A stretch of DNA of 64,000 nucleotides. Origin: Myroides profundi. GTDB lineage: Bacteria; Bacteroidota; Bacteroidia; Flavobacteriales; Flavobacteriaceae. Of this stretch, positions 54,026 to 62,987 are shown in pieces. Location of the stretch: assembly GCF_000833025.1 (NCBI RefSeq), contig NZ_CP010817.1, positions 1,240,001-1,304,000 on the forward strand, in the 5' to 3' direction. The notes beneath the pieces were generated by a model. It was not told the DNA's origin and made no database searches. It worked only from the letters and a program-made list of their open reading frames with translations. The first letter of the stretch is position 1. Each line of letters starts with the position of its first letter. The position numbers and the translations under genes are program-made.

Positions 54026-56106
54026 TATTTATTATAACTCTTTGATTCTAGCTGTTTAGCTGTAAATTGATAAAAAGAGATGGCTTCATTGACATATTTA
54101 GATTGTAGTTCATCTATCGCAGTAAGCGGAGTTACTAGATTATTAACTTTCTGAGTATTGAATCCATATTGTCTTATCTTTTGATTAGGGCTAAGAATGG
54201 TTAATGTGTTTTCTCTGATATAACCTAAATCTTGATACGTAGCTATAAAAGCTCTAGGTTTATAATCTGTTTGTAAAACATCGGTTCCAAAAAATTTAGA
54301 GTCATACTTAAAGTTAAGTATTCCTAATAAGGTAGGCATGACATCTATCTGTGAAATCATTTGATCAAATTGTTGAGGTGCTAGCCCTTTAGGGGCATAT
54401 ATCATAGCAGGTATTCTATATTTATCTAAAGGTAGTTGTGTCTTGCCCGCACTAGAAGCACAGTGGTCAGCTAAGATCACAAAGATGGTATTATCATACC
54501 AAGCTTGTTCTTTAGCTAGTGCAAAGAATTCTTTTATAGCATAATCTGTATATCTAACTCCTTTATCCCTTGCACTAGTAAGGTCTGAGGTGTCTAGTAC
54601 TCCATCAGGATAAGTGAAAGGTCTATGGTTACTTACAGTCATGATATGATTAAAGAAAGGTTTGCCTTGTTGATATTCTTCATTCATTACTTCTATGGCT
54701 TTCTTAGCCATATCTCCATCTGCTACTCCCCATACATTCTGAAAGGTTATCTGATCAGGTCTAAAATCACACTTATCTACGATGTTATAATTATTGCCTT
54801 CGAAGAAATCTTGCATATTGTCAAAATAAGCATCTCCTCCATATAGGTACTTGACTGTGTATCCATTTTTAGCAAATATACTTCCAGTTGTAAACTTGTC
54901 TTTATTGTCTTTGCGTTTTACGACACTTTCACCAGGAGAAGGAGGTATAGACATCGTTATAGCCTCAAGCCCACGTACAGTTCTATTACCAGTAGCATAC
55001 GTAGTGGTAAAGAATAAACTTTTCATCGCTAGGCTGTCTAAGAATGGAGTAAGTTTATTTGTATTGCCATAGAATTCCATAAAGTCTGCACTAAGACTCT
55101 CTATACTTATCAGGACTACATTTTTTTTGGTAGTTGTGCTATCATTATTAATGTTTCTAAGAAGAGATGTGCTCCCATTATATTGAGGGTAGAATTGTTT
55201 AATATTTTTAGCTAGTTCATCATCAGGTAGCGTATTGTAGAATTTAAAGTAATCAATCACACTGTTATTAAAAGCTTGATAGAATTTATAGACTCCGTTA
55301 CTTTCTAGTTCTTCAGCGAAAATATTATCTGTATTTATAGGAGACATTACTTTAGTAATAGCTGATATAGAGATCCCAAATACAAGTAAATAAATAATAC
55401 TTAGTATAATTTTATTTTTTAGAGGGGCAAGATGTTCTATAACATATACCGTTTTTTTGAAAATGTAGTATGTAGTTAATAATGTAACTAAAGCGATGAC
55501 ACTAAATAAAGGAACTACTGGATATGACTCCATAATATTGCCAATTACCTCGTTAGTATAGACTAAATAATCAACTGCTATAAAATTATATCGAACACCG
55601 AATTCGTTCCAAAAGAAAAACTCGCTTACTGTATTTTGTACTAGGATTAGTACGAATATAAATAAAGCAAAAGCATAACTTACTTTTCGAACTGTAGTCC
55701 TAAGCTGAGGTAAGAATAGACAGATAGCAAATAGTACTGTTTTTATAGATAAGAAGGTAATTGCTATTTCGGGTAGAACACCACCATATTCTGATATAAT
55801 GGTTTTACCAAAGGTAACCCATCCCCATAAACCTAATAGAATAGTGAATATGATATATCCATAAGGTTTATTATACTTATGATCTGAAAAGAAAATAAAG
55901 TAGAGCCAAAACAAGATATATGCTATACTGAATAGTAAAGTGTCACGTATAAGTCCTAGTCCAAATACTGATAATATCTCTCCTGTACTAAAGGTAGTGG
56001 TAGTAATAGGATGATTAATTAAAATGATACGAAGTACAACATTCAACAATAAGTAAAAGTAAAGTAAATACTTATAGGGGATAAAGAATGAAGGGTTATT
56101 TGACAT
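54025..56106 (-). CDS. LtaS-like alkaline-phosphatase-superfamily sulfatase/phosphoglycerol transferase
   Basis: A 693-aa membrane enzyme. Five N-terminal helices (about residues 10-240) precede an extracytoplasmic sulfatase-type domain from about 325. Metal-site pieces: VVLISIESLSADFMEFYGN, the nucleophile-region Thr in YATGNRTVRGLEAI, GGDAYFDNMQDFFEG, and FVILADHCASS near the end. In Gram-positives LtaS makes lipoteichoic acid; in Bacteroidota such proteins are thought to modify envelope glycans or lipids with phosphoglycerol, but the substrate is not known here. It is a single gene with its own terminator. Confidence 0.88.
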   Translation of the reverse strand: MSNNPSFFIPYKYLLYFYLLLNVVLRIILINHPITTTTFSTGEILSVFGLGLIRDTLLFSIAYILFWLYFIFFSDHKYNKPYGYIIFTILLGLWGWVTFGKTIISEYGGVLPEIAITFLSIKTVLFAICLFLPQLRTTVRKVSYAFALFIFVLILVQNTVSEFFFWNEFGVRYNFIAVDYLVYTNEVIGNIMESYPVVPLFSVIALVTLLTTYYIFKKTVYVIEHLAPLKNKIILSIIYLLVFGISISAITKVMSPINTDNIFAEELESNGVYKFYQAFNNSVIDYFKFYNTLPDDELAKNIKQFYPQYNGSTSLLRNINNDSTTTKKNVVLISIESLSADFMEFYGNTNKLTPFLDSLAMKSLFFTTTYATGNRTVRGLEAITMSIPPSPGESVVKRKDNKDKFTTGSIFAKNGYTVKYLYGGDAYFDNMQDFFEGNNYNIVDKCDFRPDQITFQNVWGVADGDMAKKAIEVMNEEYQQGKPFFNHIMTVSNHRPFTYPDGVLDTSDLTSARDKGVRYTDYAIKEFFALAKEQAWYDNTIFVILADHCASSAGKTQLPLDKYRIPAMIYAPKGLAPQQFDQMISQIDVMPTLLGILNFKYDSKFFGTDVLQTDYKPRAFIATYQDLGYIRENTLTILSPNQKIRQYGFNTQKVNNLVTPLTAIDELQSKYVNEAISFYQFTAKQLESKSYNK

Positions 56107-56420
56107 AGTGATTGAGTTTTGAGTAATTCGTTTTTAGTTTTTTCTTTATAACTTTTGTTTTATAAATGTTATTGTGTGGTTAGTGTTATTTTTATGCTAA
56201 TAATTAAGTAGTGATGTTTATGTGTTCAGTTTTATTTATAGATGTGTTGTTTTAATTAGATTTAATATAATCACTAAGTGCTAGGTATGGCTATTATGAG
56301 GCCTGTGTAATCTATATTATATTTTGGAAGTGGAATAGGTCTAAATCTAAAAGTGGACTAGCTATTCCTTTTTCATTCCTTCTATTTTTGGTACATCTAT
56401 CATAAATAAACGAAGAGAAA
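56107..56420. other. Divergent intergenic region (LtaS-like / bioB)
   Basis: This 314-bp AT-rich spacer has no credible gene. It must hold both promoters. The bioB side carries TATTTTTG at 56383-56390. Nothing equivalent is seen for the minus-strand gene. Confidence 0.5.
56383..56390 (+). promoter_or_regulatory. -7 promoter element for bioB
   Basis: TATTTTTG matches TAnnTTTG and lies 30 bp upstream of the bioB ATG. No -33 TTTG is seen at normal spacing. No BirA-type operator palindrome is evident around it. Confidence 0.5.
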
Positions 56421-57395
56421 ATGGAAATTAGACACAACTGGACTAAAGCTGAAATTCAATCAATATATGACACTCCTTTATTAGAGTTAATTCATCAAGC
56501 TTCTATAGTACATCGTCAGTATCACAATCCAAATGAAGTGCAGGTGAGTACTTTATTGTCTATTAAGACAGGAGGGTGTGTAGAGGATTGTTCTTACTGT
56601 GGACAGGCAGCTAGATATCATACAGATATAAAGGTACAGCGACTACTACCTTTAGAAACAGTATTAGGAACTGCTCAAAAAGCAAAGGAAGCAGGTTCTT
56701 CTAGATTCTGTATGGCCGCTGCATGGAGAGAGGTACGAGATAATAGAGATTTTGATAAAGTACTTGATATGGTGAAAGGTGTTAATGAGATGGGATTAGA
56801 AGTATGTTGTACTTTAGGAATGTTAACTGAGGAACAAGCTAAGCGATTACAAGAAGCTGGATTATATGCTTATAATCATAATTTAGATACTTCAGAAGAT
56901 CACTATGATAAGATTATCTCTACTCGTACATTTTCTAATCGTATAAATACTATTGATAATGTTCGTAAGGCCGGTATAACAGTATGTTCGGGAGGTATAA
57001 TAGGATTAGGAGAAAATGATACAGATAGAATATCTATGTTACATACTTTAGCTACTATGGAGAAACATCCCGAATCAGTTCCTATTAATGCTCTAGTTAG
57101 AGTAAAGGGAACGCCTATGGAAGAAATGCCTAAAGTAGAGACTTGGGATATGATTAGAATGATTGCTACAGCTCGTATTGTGATGCCTACTACTATGGTG
57201 AGGTTAAGTGCAGGACGTATAGAAATGTCTGAGTATGAACAGGCAATGTGTTTTATGGCTGGGGCTAATTCGATGTTTTCAGGTGATAATGAAACGTTAT
57301 TAGTGACGCCTAATCCTAGTTTATCAGCAGATCAAATGTTATTAAAAAACTTAGGACTAAGACCTATGTTGTCTAAGAAAGAAGTGGAAGTATAG
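56421..57395 (+). CDS. bioB: Biotin synthase
   Basis: BioB inserts sulfur into dethiobiotin, the last step of biotin synthesis, using a radical-SAM [4Fe-4S] cluster and an auxiliary [2Fe-2S] cluster. The protein is 324 aa. The radical-SAM motif CVEDCSYC places Cys53, Cys57 and Cys60. Other family motifs: [41 protein letters not shown] and LSAGRIEMS with the Arg that ligates the auxiliary cluster. No other bio genes are adjacent. A strong terminator follows. Confidence 0.96.
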   Translation: MEIRHNWTKAEIQSIYDTPLLELIHQASIVHRQYHNPNEVQVSTLLSIKTGGCVEDCSYCGQAARYHTDIKVQRLLPLETVLGTAQKAKEAGSSRFCMAAAWREVRDNRDFDKVLDMVKGVNEMGLEVCCTLGMLTEEQAKRLQEAGLYAYNHNLDTSEDHYDKIISTRTFSNRINTIDNVRKAGITVCSGGIIGLGENDTDRISMLHTLATMEKHPESVPINALVRVKGTPMEEMPKVETWDMIRMIATARIVMPTTMVRLSAGRIEMSEYEQAMCFMAGANSMFSGDNETLLVTPNPSLSADQMLLKNLGLRPMLSKKEVEV

Positions 57396-57419
57396 AAACT
57401 ATTTTAGTTTTGGACATAT

Positions 57420-57465
57420 AATAAGGAGCTTTGTTTATCAAGAACAAGGCTCCTTATTATTTTTT
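57420..57465 (+). terminator. Terminator after bioB
   Basis: Sixteen-base arms AATAAGGAGCTTTGTT / AACAAGGCTCCTTATT (one G-U pair) with a 7-nt loop and a T-run, 25 bp past the bioB stop. Confidence 0.9.
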
Positions 57466-57713
57466 ATATAATAGATCCAAAGAGTTGGTTGTTGATATGA
57501 TAATGTTTAATAAGAATTTGTAGTCTTTTAATAAAAGAAAAATAATGTTCAATAAAGCTATTTAGGAACAGTTTTTGTTTCTAAAAAATATTGAAGATGC
57601 GCTTAGAATTATCTAAAATTCTATATGTATTGAAGGAAAATTAGAGTGTTACATCATGTTTTTAGGTGAGAAATGATGTGTTTTATTGATGTAGAGTGAG
57701 TTATTGTGTTTGT

Positions 57714-57773
57714 GGATTCCAGAGTATTTGATGGTGGGGACTGTTGTTTAGTAAACTCTGGAATCCCTTTTTT
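57714..57773 (+). terminator. Orphan terminator 1
   Basis: Perfect 12-bp arms GGATTCCAGAGT / ACTCTGGAATCC with a 29-nt loop, followed by C and T6. It lies about 320 bp past bioB and its terminator, with no gene before it. Confidence 0.7.
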
Positions 57774-58008
57774 GAAACTCATATTTTACATTGGTTCATA
57801 TTAAGAGATTTGTGCTATATAAAGAGGTATTAAGCATTAGATTTTTTTAATTATATAGATTTAACAATATTTGAACTAGTGTTTTCTCTAAAAAAAAATG
57901 ACATCATGTATAAAAATAGTTAGCAATCATTAGAAAAAATAGAGATTGGAGGTAGATTAGAGTTAAAAAAAATAATTAATGTGATGTTTTATAACCTCAT
58001 TTCAGTTT

Positions 58009-58050
58009 AAAAAAGCAACAAAATATTAAGCTAAATTTTGTTGCTTTTTT
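58009..58050. terminator. Orphan terminator 2
   Basis: Perfect 16-bp arms AAAAAAGCAACAAAAT / ATTTTGTTGCTTTTTT with a 10-nt loop; A and T runs on both sides allow either direction. No gene ends here on either strand. Confidence 0.8.
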
Positions 58051-58245
58051 TTATTGTATTTAGATTAAAAAAATATAAATAATTATGTGTTAATATTAAT
58101 AAGGTTAAAGTACTATTATTAGTTTAGATAATTAAGGTTATTAACTTTTATGAATACAAGGAAAAGTGCGAAATATTTGAATAAATGTAGTGTTATCCTA
58201 TTAAGTTAGAAGTTAATATATAGGATTTGTATGATTTATGTCATA

Positions 58246-58274
58246 TTGATGCGAAAAGTACTGTTATACATTTG
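58246..58274 (+). promoter_or_regulatory. Promoter ahead of the lipocalin-like lipoprotein, with a long leader
   Basis: TTG (58246-58248), an 18-bp spacer and TACATTTG (58267-58274) fit the Bacteroidota promoter. It is about 240 bp before the lipoprotein ATG, so the transcript would have an unusually long leader. Confidence 0.5.
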
Positions 58275-58279
58275 TCTCA

Positions 58280-58517
58280 GAAAATAAAAGATAAGGTAAC
58301 AATGTCGGAGTTACCTAATATTTAAAAACGTTCTTTTTTAGTCTGTTTTTTATTATGTAAACTTAATTGTGTTTATTCATTTACAGTGATGTTATATAGC
58401 TGTAAAGATGTCGAAAAGGGGAATGCAAGGCAGTTGATGTATTAATACCTCCAGAGGGAGAGGAGGTGTACACGGATTAAAAAAGATTATTATTAATTTT
58501 TTTTAATTATTTACATT
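58280..58517 (+). other. Long structured leader of the lipoprotein gene, with a coding-like remnant
   Basis: Three hairpins line up: AGGTAAC / GTTACCT (58294-58316), TTACAG / CTGTAA (58381-58405) and ACCTCC / GGAGGT (58447-58467, extendable by TGTA/TACA). Overlapping the third is a 24-codon open segment without a start codon (58406-58480), ending KAVDVLIPPEGEEVYTD then TAA, that looks like the C-terminus of a protein. It could be a gene remnant, a leader peptide with a lost start, or chance. No known riboswitch class is recognised. Confidence 0.4.
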
Positions 58518-58961
58518 ATGAGACGATGTGCGCAAATTTTAGTTGGAGTTTTGATTATTGGTATGAGTTCATTATTAGCTAGTTGCAGTGCAGATGATAA
58601 TAATAACATTCAAATTGACAAAGCATTAAGTGTTAACAGTATTAATATTGAAAAAACATGGATTGTGGCTCATTTCGACTTCCAAGAAGGAGTGAGTAGA
58701 AGTCATAAAGAAAGATACCAAAAATCACTAATTGAAATTGATATCATGAAAGGTGGAAAGTATCAAGCAATTGACAAATACAGTTTAGAGGAATCTAAAG
58801 GAAATTGGGTACTGGAAGGTGAGATGATAAGTCTAGAAAATGATGCCGACGGAGAAGTGAAGAGATACAGAATTATTGATTTGAGTAGAGCAGAAGCTCT
58901 TGTTAGTCCTATCAATATTAAAGAGATCTCACAAATGGAATTAGTGAGCTTTAAGAAATAG
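58518..58961 (+). CDS. Small lipocalin-like lipoprotein
   Basis: A 147-aa exported lipoprotein. The signal segment (ILVGVLIIGMSSLL) ends in a lipobox LLASC, giving a lipid-bearing Cys near residue 22. The mature part is beta-rich with a lipocalin-like start (IEKTWIVAHFDFQEG) and alternating strands (KGNWVLEGEMISLENDADGE, VKRYRIIDLS). The family is not certain. Probably outer membrane anchored. It is preceded by a long leader and followed by a strong terminator, so it is transcribed alone. Confidence 0.72.
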   Translation: MRRCAQILVGVLIIGMSSLLASCSADDNNNIQIDKALSVNSINIEKTWIVAHFDFQEGVSRSHKERYQKSLIEIDIMKGGKYQAIDKYSLEESKGNWVLEGEMISLENDADGEVKRYRIIDLSRAEALVSPINIKEISQMELVSFKK

Positions 58962-58986
58962 CTTCAGATAAGTTCACCTTATTGAC

Positions 58987-59022
58987 AAAAAAAGCAATCT
59001 ATATTTATAGGTTGCTTTTTTT
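58987..59022 (+). terminator. Terminator after the lipocalin-like lipoprotein
   Basis: Arms AAAAAAAGCAATCTATA / TATAGGTTGCTTTTTTT (one G-U pair) with a short loop and a T-run, 25 bp past the stop codon. Confidence 0.88.
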
Positions 59023-59164
59023 ATTGCATTGAAGTTTAAGGATTGGTGTTTTTTATTTTATTTTGAGAGTTTGCGGTTTTTGTATAATAGTTATATTAAG
59101 TAGTTGTTTTGTAGGTGTATTGTTTGTGTTTGTTGTTTTTATTTAAAATATTGTTATATTTTTC

Positions 59165-59194
59165 TTGTTTGTTGAATAAACAATTCTAATTTTG
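59165..59194 (+). promoter_or_regulatory. Promoter of the TM2-domain gene
   Basis: TTG (59165-59167), a 19-bp spacer and TAATTTTG (59187-59194) give one of the best promoter matches in the window. It lies 21 bp upstream of the ATG. Confidence 0.65.
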
Positions 59195-59215
59195 CAAAAA
59201 AAATAATATAAAAAG

Positions 59216-59488
59216 ATGGAACAATTTACTACACAGAAGAGTGCAACTACTCCTCCTCAAGAGAACAAAAAAGTGGTAGCTGGTATTTTAGGAATTTTAT
59301 TACCTATTTTCGCAATCCATAAATTCTACTTAGGGTATACTAAAGAAGGTGTTATCCAATTAATCTTAGGATTAGTTACTTGTGGATTTGCTGGAATTAT
59401 TGGACTTATTGAAGGAATTATCTATTTAACTAAAACAGATGAGGAGTTCTATAATACATACCAAGCAAACAAAAAAGGTTGGTTCTAA
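59216..59488 (+). CDS. TM2-domain membrane protein
   Basis: A 90-aa protein with a hydrophilic Thr/Gln-rich N-terminus and two membrane helices that form a TM2 domain: VVAGILGILLPIFAIHKFYL and GYTKEGVIQLILGLVTCGFA, linked by the conserved HKFYLGYT turn. TM2 proteins are widespread and of unknown function, sometimes tied to membrane stress. It is a single gene with a strong promoter and a bidirectional terminator. Confidence 0.9.
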   Translation: MEQFTTQKSATTPPQENKKVVAGILGILLPIFAIHKFYLGYTKEGVIQLILGLVTCGFAGIIGLIEGIIYLTKTDEEFYNTYQANKKGWF

Positions 59489-59506
59489 TACATAGAAACA
59501 TATAAA

Positions 59507-59536
59507 CAAAAAGCCACTAACTAGTGGCTTTTTTTG
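59507..59536. terminator. Bidirectional terminator between TM2 and the MFS gene
   Basis: Arms CAAAAAGCCACT / AGTGGCTTTTTTTG with an AACT loop. The stop codon of the minus-strand MFS gene lies in the stem and loop. Confidence 0.85.
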
Positions 59537-60743
59537 TTTGTCTTGTACTTAGATAAGTCGCTAGAAGAGCTATTATTGTCATGGCCATAAGAGTATAGAA
59601 GAACCCATTCCAGTTGCCTTTATTCACAAAGATTCCTGTAGAGCTGCCTATAATACTTGAGCCTATATAATAAAAGAACCAATACAAGGCTGTAGCAGAA
59701 CTCTTTGCTTCCTTACCTAGGGTAGTTACTACTCTACTAGCTATGGTATGTCCACTAAAGAATGAGATAGTGAAGAAAGTCAATCCTAATAGAATAATAA
59801 CAAGATTGTCCATATACATACCCATCACACCTAATAACATTAATCCTAAAGCAATCAATAGAATTTTACGAGGAGAATATCTATCTGATAAAGATCCGGC
59901 AATCATGTTACCAAAAATACCAAATGCGTACATTAAGAATATCATAGCGATTAGGTAATGAGGTAAGTTATAAGGTGCTGACTCAAGTTTAAAACCTAAA
60001 AAGTTATACACACTCACGAAGGCTCCCATTAGACAGATAGCTACAAGATACATAGCAAGTATCTTATAGTTTCTAAAGATAGATTTCATCTGTCGAAGTT
60101 TATGTTTTATTTTTAGCTTTTTAGGAGTGAAGAACCTAGATTCAGGAAATAGGATATAAAAAACAATGGCAATAACAACAGCGAGTATGCCAATGGTAAA
60201 TACTGCAGCTTGCCAACCTAGCCATCCAGATACTAATGCTGCTACAATTCTTCCAAACATCCCTCCAAACGTATTTCCTGCTAAGTAAAAACTAATGGCA
60301 GTCCCTATGTATTTAGGATCTATTTCTTCTGCTAGATAAGCTAATGTCACAGCGGATACTCCTGATATACACATCCCTTTTATAAAGTTGATATTAACTA
60401 AGATAGAAAAGTCACTTGCCCATACAGATAATAGCGTAAGCATCGTAGAGGTGACTAAAGAGAAGAGCATGATATCTTTACGAGGATAACTATCCGCTAT
60501 AAATGCAAAAAGCAATAAACCGATAGCCATACCTAAGGTACTAGCTGATACTAGGTAGCTACTCTCAGAAGGTGTTACTTTAAAGTATTGTGTGATTTCA
60601 GACAGTATAGGTTGAAAATTATATAGTTGAGCAAATACAGAGACACCTACTAGAAATATACTCCATTTGATTTTTTTATAAGTAGTAGTTCCTTTAACAG
60701 CTCTTATATGAACGACTTCTTCTGTATAGGTGGTGGTATTCAT
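59517..60743 (-). CDS. MFS transporter (12-TM, YnfM-like)
   Basis: A 408-aa inner membrane secondary transporter with about twelve hydrophobic helices. TM1-2 begins SIFLVGVSVFAQLYNFQPIL, the loop 2-3 signature is AFIADSYPRKDIML, and loop 8-9 carries AGSLSDRYSPRKIL. It resembles the YnfM/arabinose-efflux group; the substrate is unknown. It is divergent from a LysR regulator (89 bp between starts), which likely controls it. Confidence 0.9.
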   Translation of the reverse strand: MNTTTYTEEVVHIRAVKGTTTYKKIKWSIFLVGVSVFAQLYNFQPILSEITQYFKVTPSESSYLVSASTLGMAIGLLLFAFIADSYPRKDIMLFSLVTSTMLTLLSVWASDFSILVNINFIKGMCISGVSAVTLAYLAEEIDPKYIGTAISFYLAGNTFGGMFGRIVAALVSGWLGWQAAVFTIGILAVVIAIVFYILFPESRFFTPKKLKIKHKLRQMKSIFRNYKILAMYLVAICLMGAFVSVYNFLGFKLESAPYNLPHYLIAMIFLMYAFGIFGNMIAGSLSDRYSPRKILLIALGLMLLGVMGMYMDNLVIILLGLTFFTISFFSGHTIASRVVTTLGKEAKSSATALYWFFYYIGSSIIGSSTGIFVNKGNWNGFFYTLMAMTIIALLATYLSTRQTKKATS

Positions 60744-60832
60744 ATTCTTTATTTTTTGTAAAGTTACGAGGAAGCTCTATATTAGTAAAACGGTATTTTT
60801 CTATCATATCAATCGGTAAAAACGATCAACTT
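60744..60832. promoter_or_regulatory. Divergent MFS/LysR control region
   Basis: This 89-bp spacer holds both promoters. An inverted repeat ATCG-N7-CGAT (60812-60826) lies just before the LysR start and fits the loose dyad that LysR regulators bind. The -7 motifs on both strands are one base from consensus (TATTTTTC on plus, TAACTTTA on minus). Confidence 0.4.
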
Positions 60833-61726
60833 ATGGAACTAAGACAACTAAGGTATTTTCTAAAAGCAAAGGAATTACTCAATTTTACTGAAGCTTCTAA
60901 GCATTTATTTATTACACAGAGTACATTATCTCAACAGATAAAACAGTTAGAAGAAGAAATAGGTCAACCTCTATTCGATAGAATAGGGAAGCGTATAGCG
61001 CTTACAGAAGCTGGAGAGTTATTTTCTGTTTATGCAGAAAGAAGTATAAGAGCTGCAGAGGATGGCAAGCTTTTATTAGAGGATCTAGAGGGATTAAAGA
61101 CAGGCGTATTGCGTATAGGCCTTACTTGGGGGCTGAAGTCTTTAGTACTTTCTTCTCTTACTATCTTTACACAGACGTACCCAGAAGTAAAGATAGAAGT
61201 GACATTCGGTACGACCAATGAGTTAATGCAATATTTAGAGAAGCAGTATATTGACTTTGCCTTAACTTTTTTTGATGGTGCTCATGAGGAGAACTTTGTC
61301 TATAAGACTGTATTAATCTCTGATATGGCCTTTATGGTTGCAAAAGACTCATCTTTAGCTCTACTAAAAGAGATTAGACTAAAGGAGATAGAACAGTACC
61401 GATTAGCCCTTCCTGTGCAAGGATTTAGTACACGTAACTTCTTAGATAGAGAATTTGAAAAGTATAATATCCAACCTAATATTGCTATAGAGACTAATCA
61501 AACCTCTATGATTATTGACTTAGTAAAGAAAGGAGCCTATCAGACTGTACTCACTTACGCAACTGTACATGGAGAAGGCAATCTTCATGCTATTCCAATT
61601 GTTGATAGTGATATGAAGCGAGAGGCTGTTGTTATTCAGTTAAAAGATAGTTATCTCAAGAAGTCCGTGAGGGTGTTTGTAGATTTATTAATGAATGAGA
61701 ACAAAGAAGAGTTAAATACACTATAA
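60833..61726 (+). CDS. LysR-family transcriptional regulator
   Basis: A 297-aa regulator: an N-terminal winged helix-turn-helix, LRQLRYFLKAKELLNFTEAS ... TQSTLSQQIKQLEEEIGQPL (2-55), and a C-terminal type-2 periplasmic-binding-like effector domain (about 90-295; LRIGLTWGLKSLVLSSLTIF). It is similar to CynR/CbbR-type sensors; the inducer is unknown. It is divergent from the MFS transporter, its most likely target, and should also regulate itself. Confidence 0.92.
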   Translation: MELRQLRYFLKAKELLNFTEASKHLFITQSTLSQQIKQLEEEIGQPLFDRIGKRIALTEAGELFSVYAERSIRAAEDGKLLLEDLEGLKTGVLRIGLTWGLKSLVLSSLTIFTQTYPEVKIEVTFGTTNELMQYLEKQYIDFALTFFDGAHEENFVYKTVLISDMAFMVAKDSSLALLKEIRLKEIEQYRLALPVQGFSTRNFLDREFEKYNIQPNIAIETNQTSMIIDLVKKGAYQTVLTYATVHGEGNLHAIPIVDSDMKREAVVIQLKDSYLKKSVRVFVDLLMNENKEELNTL

Positions 61727-62036
61727 GCATGATATTAAGTGAGGAACAATGCAAGAAATGCACTCTTAGGTCCTATATAATTGCGCTTAATGAGATTTAT
61801 TTTAAAAAAAGACGGAATTGTGATTACTTTAAATTTAACGTTATAAAATTTAATTAATTAAAACATGTGGACTTAATAATTGTGTTTGTGTGATGTAAAC
61901 TGTATTTACATTGTTATACCAATAATCTAAGTGATTGATTTTATATAAATTGATAAGTTTTTTTCTTTTGTTAGCCACTTTACTTTTTTATATTTGCGAT
62001 TATTTAATTTGATTCTAAATAAAAACAAACGAATAA
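61727..62036. other. Intergenic region upstream of the second siderophore importer
   Basis: This 310-bp AT-rich stretch contains no credible gene. The importer promoter lies at its right end (61967-61996). No terminator is evident for the LysR gene. Confidence 0.5.
61967..61996 (+). promoter_or_regulatory. Promoter of the second siderophore ABC importer
   Basis: TTTG (61967-61970), an 18-bp spacer and TATATTTG (61989-61996) match the Bacteroidota promoter on both elements. It lies about 40 bp upstream of the ATG. I could not identify a Fur box by eye. Confidence 0.65.
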
Positions 62037-62987
62037 ATGATAAGAATATTATTAATTCTTATACTGATAATAGTTTCTTTCATCTCTGTCTTTGTTGGCG
62101 TAAAAGATATATCTGTATTTGATATACACCGACTAAATCAGGATGAGATATTGGTTATGTTAGTAAGTAGATTACCCCGTATGATATCTGTATTAATAGC
62201 AGGTATTGGTATGAGTATTTCTGGATTGATTGTACAACAGATTTCTCTTAACAAATTTGTCTCACCGACTACGATGGGGACTCTAGATGCCTGTAAAATG
62301 GGAATATTGTTTAGTATGATATTATTTCCAGGTGGGGGTATGGTGTATAAGATGATATTATCATTTACAATAGCTTTGTTAGCAAGTGTTATTTTCTTAA
62401 AGATATCTAGTAAAATAAAAATGCGAAATATCATTTTTATTCCATTAGTAGGGATTGTTTTTGGAAATATCTTGAATGCGATATCTACTTTCTTTGCTTA
62501 TAAAACGAACTTGGTTCAGAATATGGAAGGTTGGTTAATAGGTGACTTTTCATCTATTATTAAGGGGAACTATGAGATTTTATACTTAGGAGTTCCGATT
62601 GTATTCTTGAGTTATTTATATGCAAATAAGTTTACTATCGTAGGTTTAGGAGAAGACACAGCGAGTAGTTTAGGATTAGACCATAAGAAGATTACTTATC
62701 TAGGATTGATATTTGTAGCTATTACTTCTACAGTAGTGGTTCTGACAGCAGGTGTGATTCCTTTTTTAGGATTGATTATTCCTAATATTGTGAGTTTGAT
62801 GTTTGGAGATAATCTTAAGAAGACGATAAGTTATACAGCATTAATAGGAGCGATCTTTTTAATGGTATGTGATATAATAAGCAGAATGTTAATAGCACCT
62901 TATGAGATTCCGATAGGATTAACAGTAAGTATCATAGGTGGATTAATATTTTTAATACTAATATTTAAACGCGCTAAACATGTTTAA
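62037..62987 (+). CDS. FecCD-family siderophore ABC permease 1 (FatD/YclN-like)
   Basis: A 316-aa inner membrane permease with about nine helices. FecCD motifs are present: RLPRMISVLIAGIGMSISGL, IVQQISLNKFVSPTTMGTLD and AGVIPFLGLIIPNIVSLMFG. The two-permease layout matches YclNOPQ/FatDCE importers of catecholate siderophores, such as petrobactin in Bacillus; the true substrate is unknown. It overlaps the second permease by 8 bp and should pair with it as a heterodimer. Confidence 0.9.
   Translation: MIRILLILILIIVSFISVFVGVKDISVFDIHRLNQDEILVMLVSRLPRMISVLIAGIGMSISGLIVQQISLNKFVSPTTMGTLDACKMGILFSMILFPGGGMVYKMILSFTIALLASVIFLKISSKIKMRNIIFIPLVGIVFGNILNAISTFFAYKTNLVQNMEGWLIGDFSSIIKGNYEILYLGVPIVFLSYLYANKFTIVGLGEDTASSLGLDHKKITYLGLIFVAITSTVVVLTAGVIPFLGLIIPNIVSLMFGDNLKKTISYTALIGAIFLMVCDIISRMLIAPYEIPIGLTVSIIGGLIFLILIFKRAKHV

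Larger units (their letters stand above)
57466..58245. other. Gene-poor stretch with two orphan terminators
   Basis: This stretch has no credible protein-coding gene; only tiny frames exist, such as one of 15 codons at 57597-57644. It contains a hairpin ACATCAT / ATGATGT near 57651-57680 and two strong terminators (57714-57773 and 58009-58050), neither of which follows an annotated gene. This arrangement suggests two untranslated RNAs or very small genes. I found no full TAnnTTTG within it. Confidence 0.5.

Noticed and set aside
57597-57644. A 15-codon frame (MRLELSKILYVLKEN) between bioB and the first orphan terminator
   Set aside because: Frames this short are expected by chance in AT-rich DNA; no ribosome site is seen.
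58389-58445. An 18-codon frame in the lipoprotein leader (MLYSCKDVEKGNARQLMY)
   Set aside because: It has no recognisable start context, and nothing but its position suggests a leader peptide.
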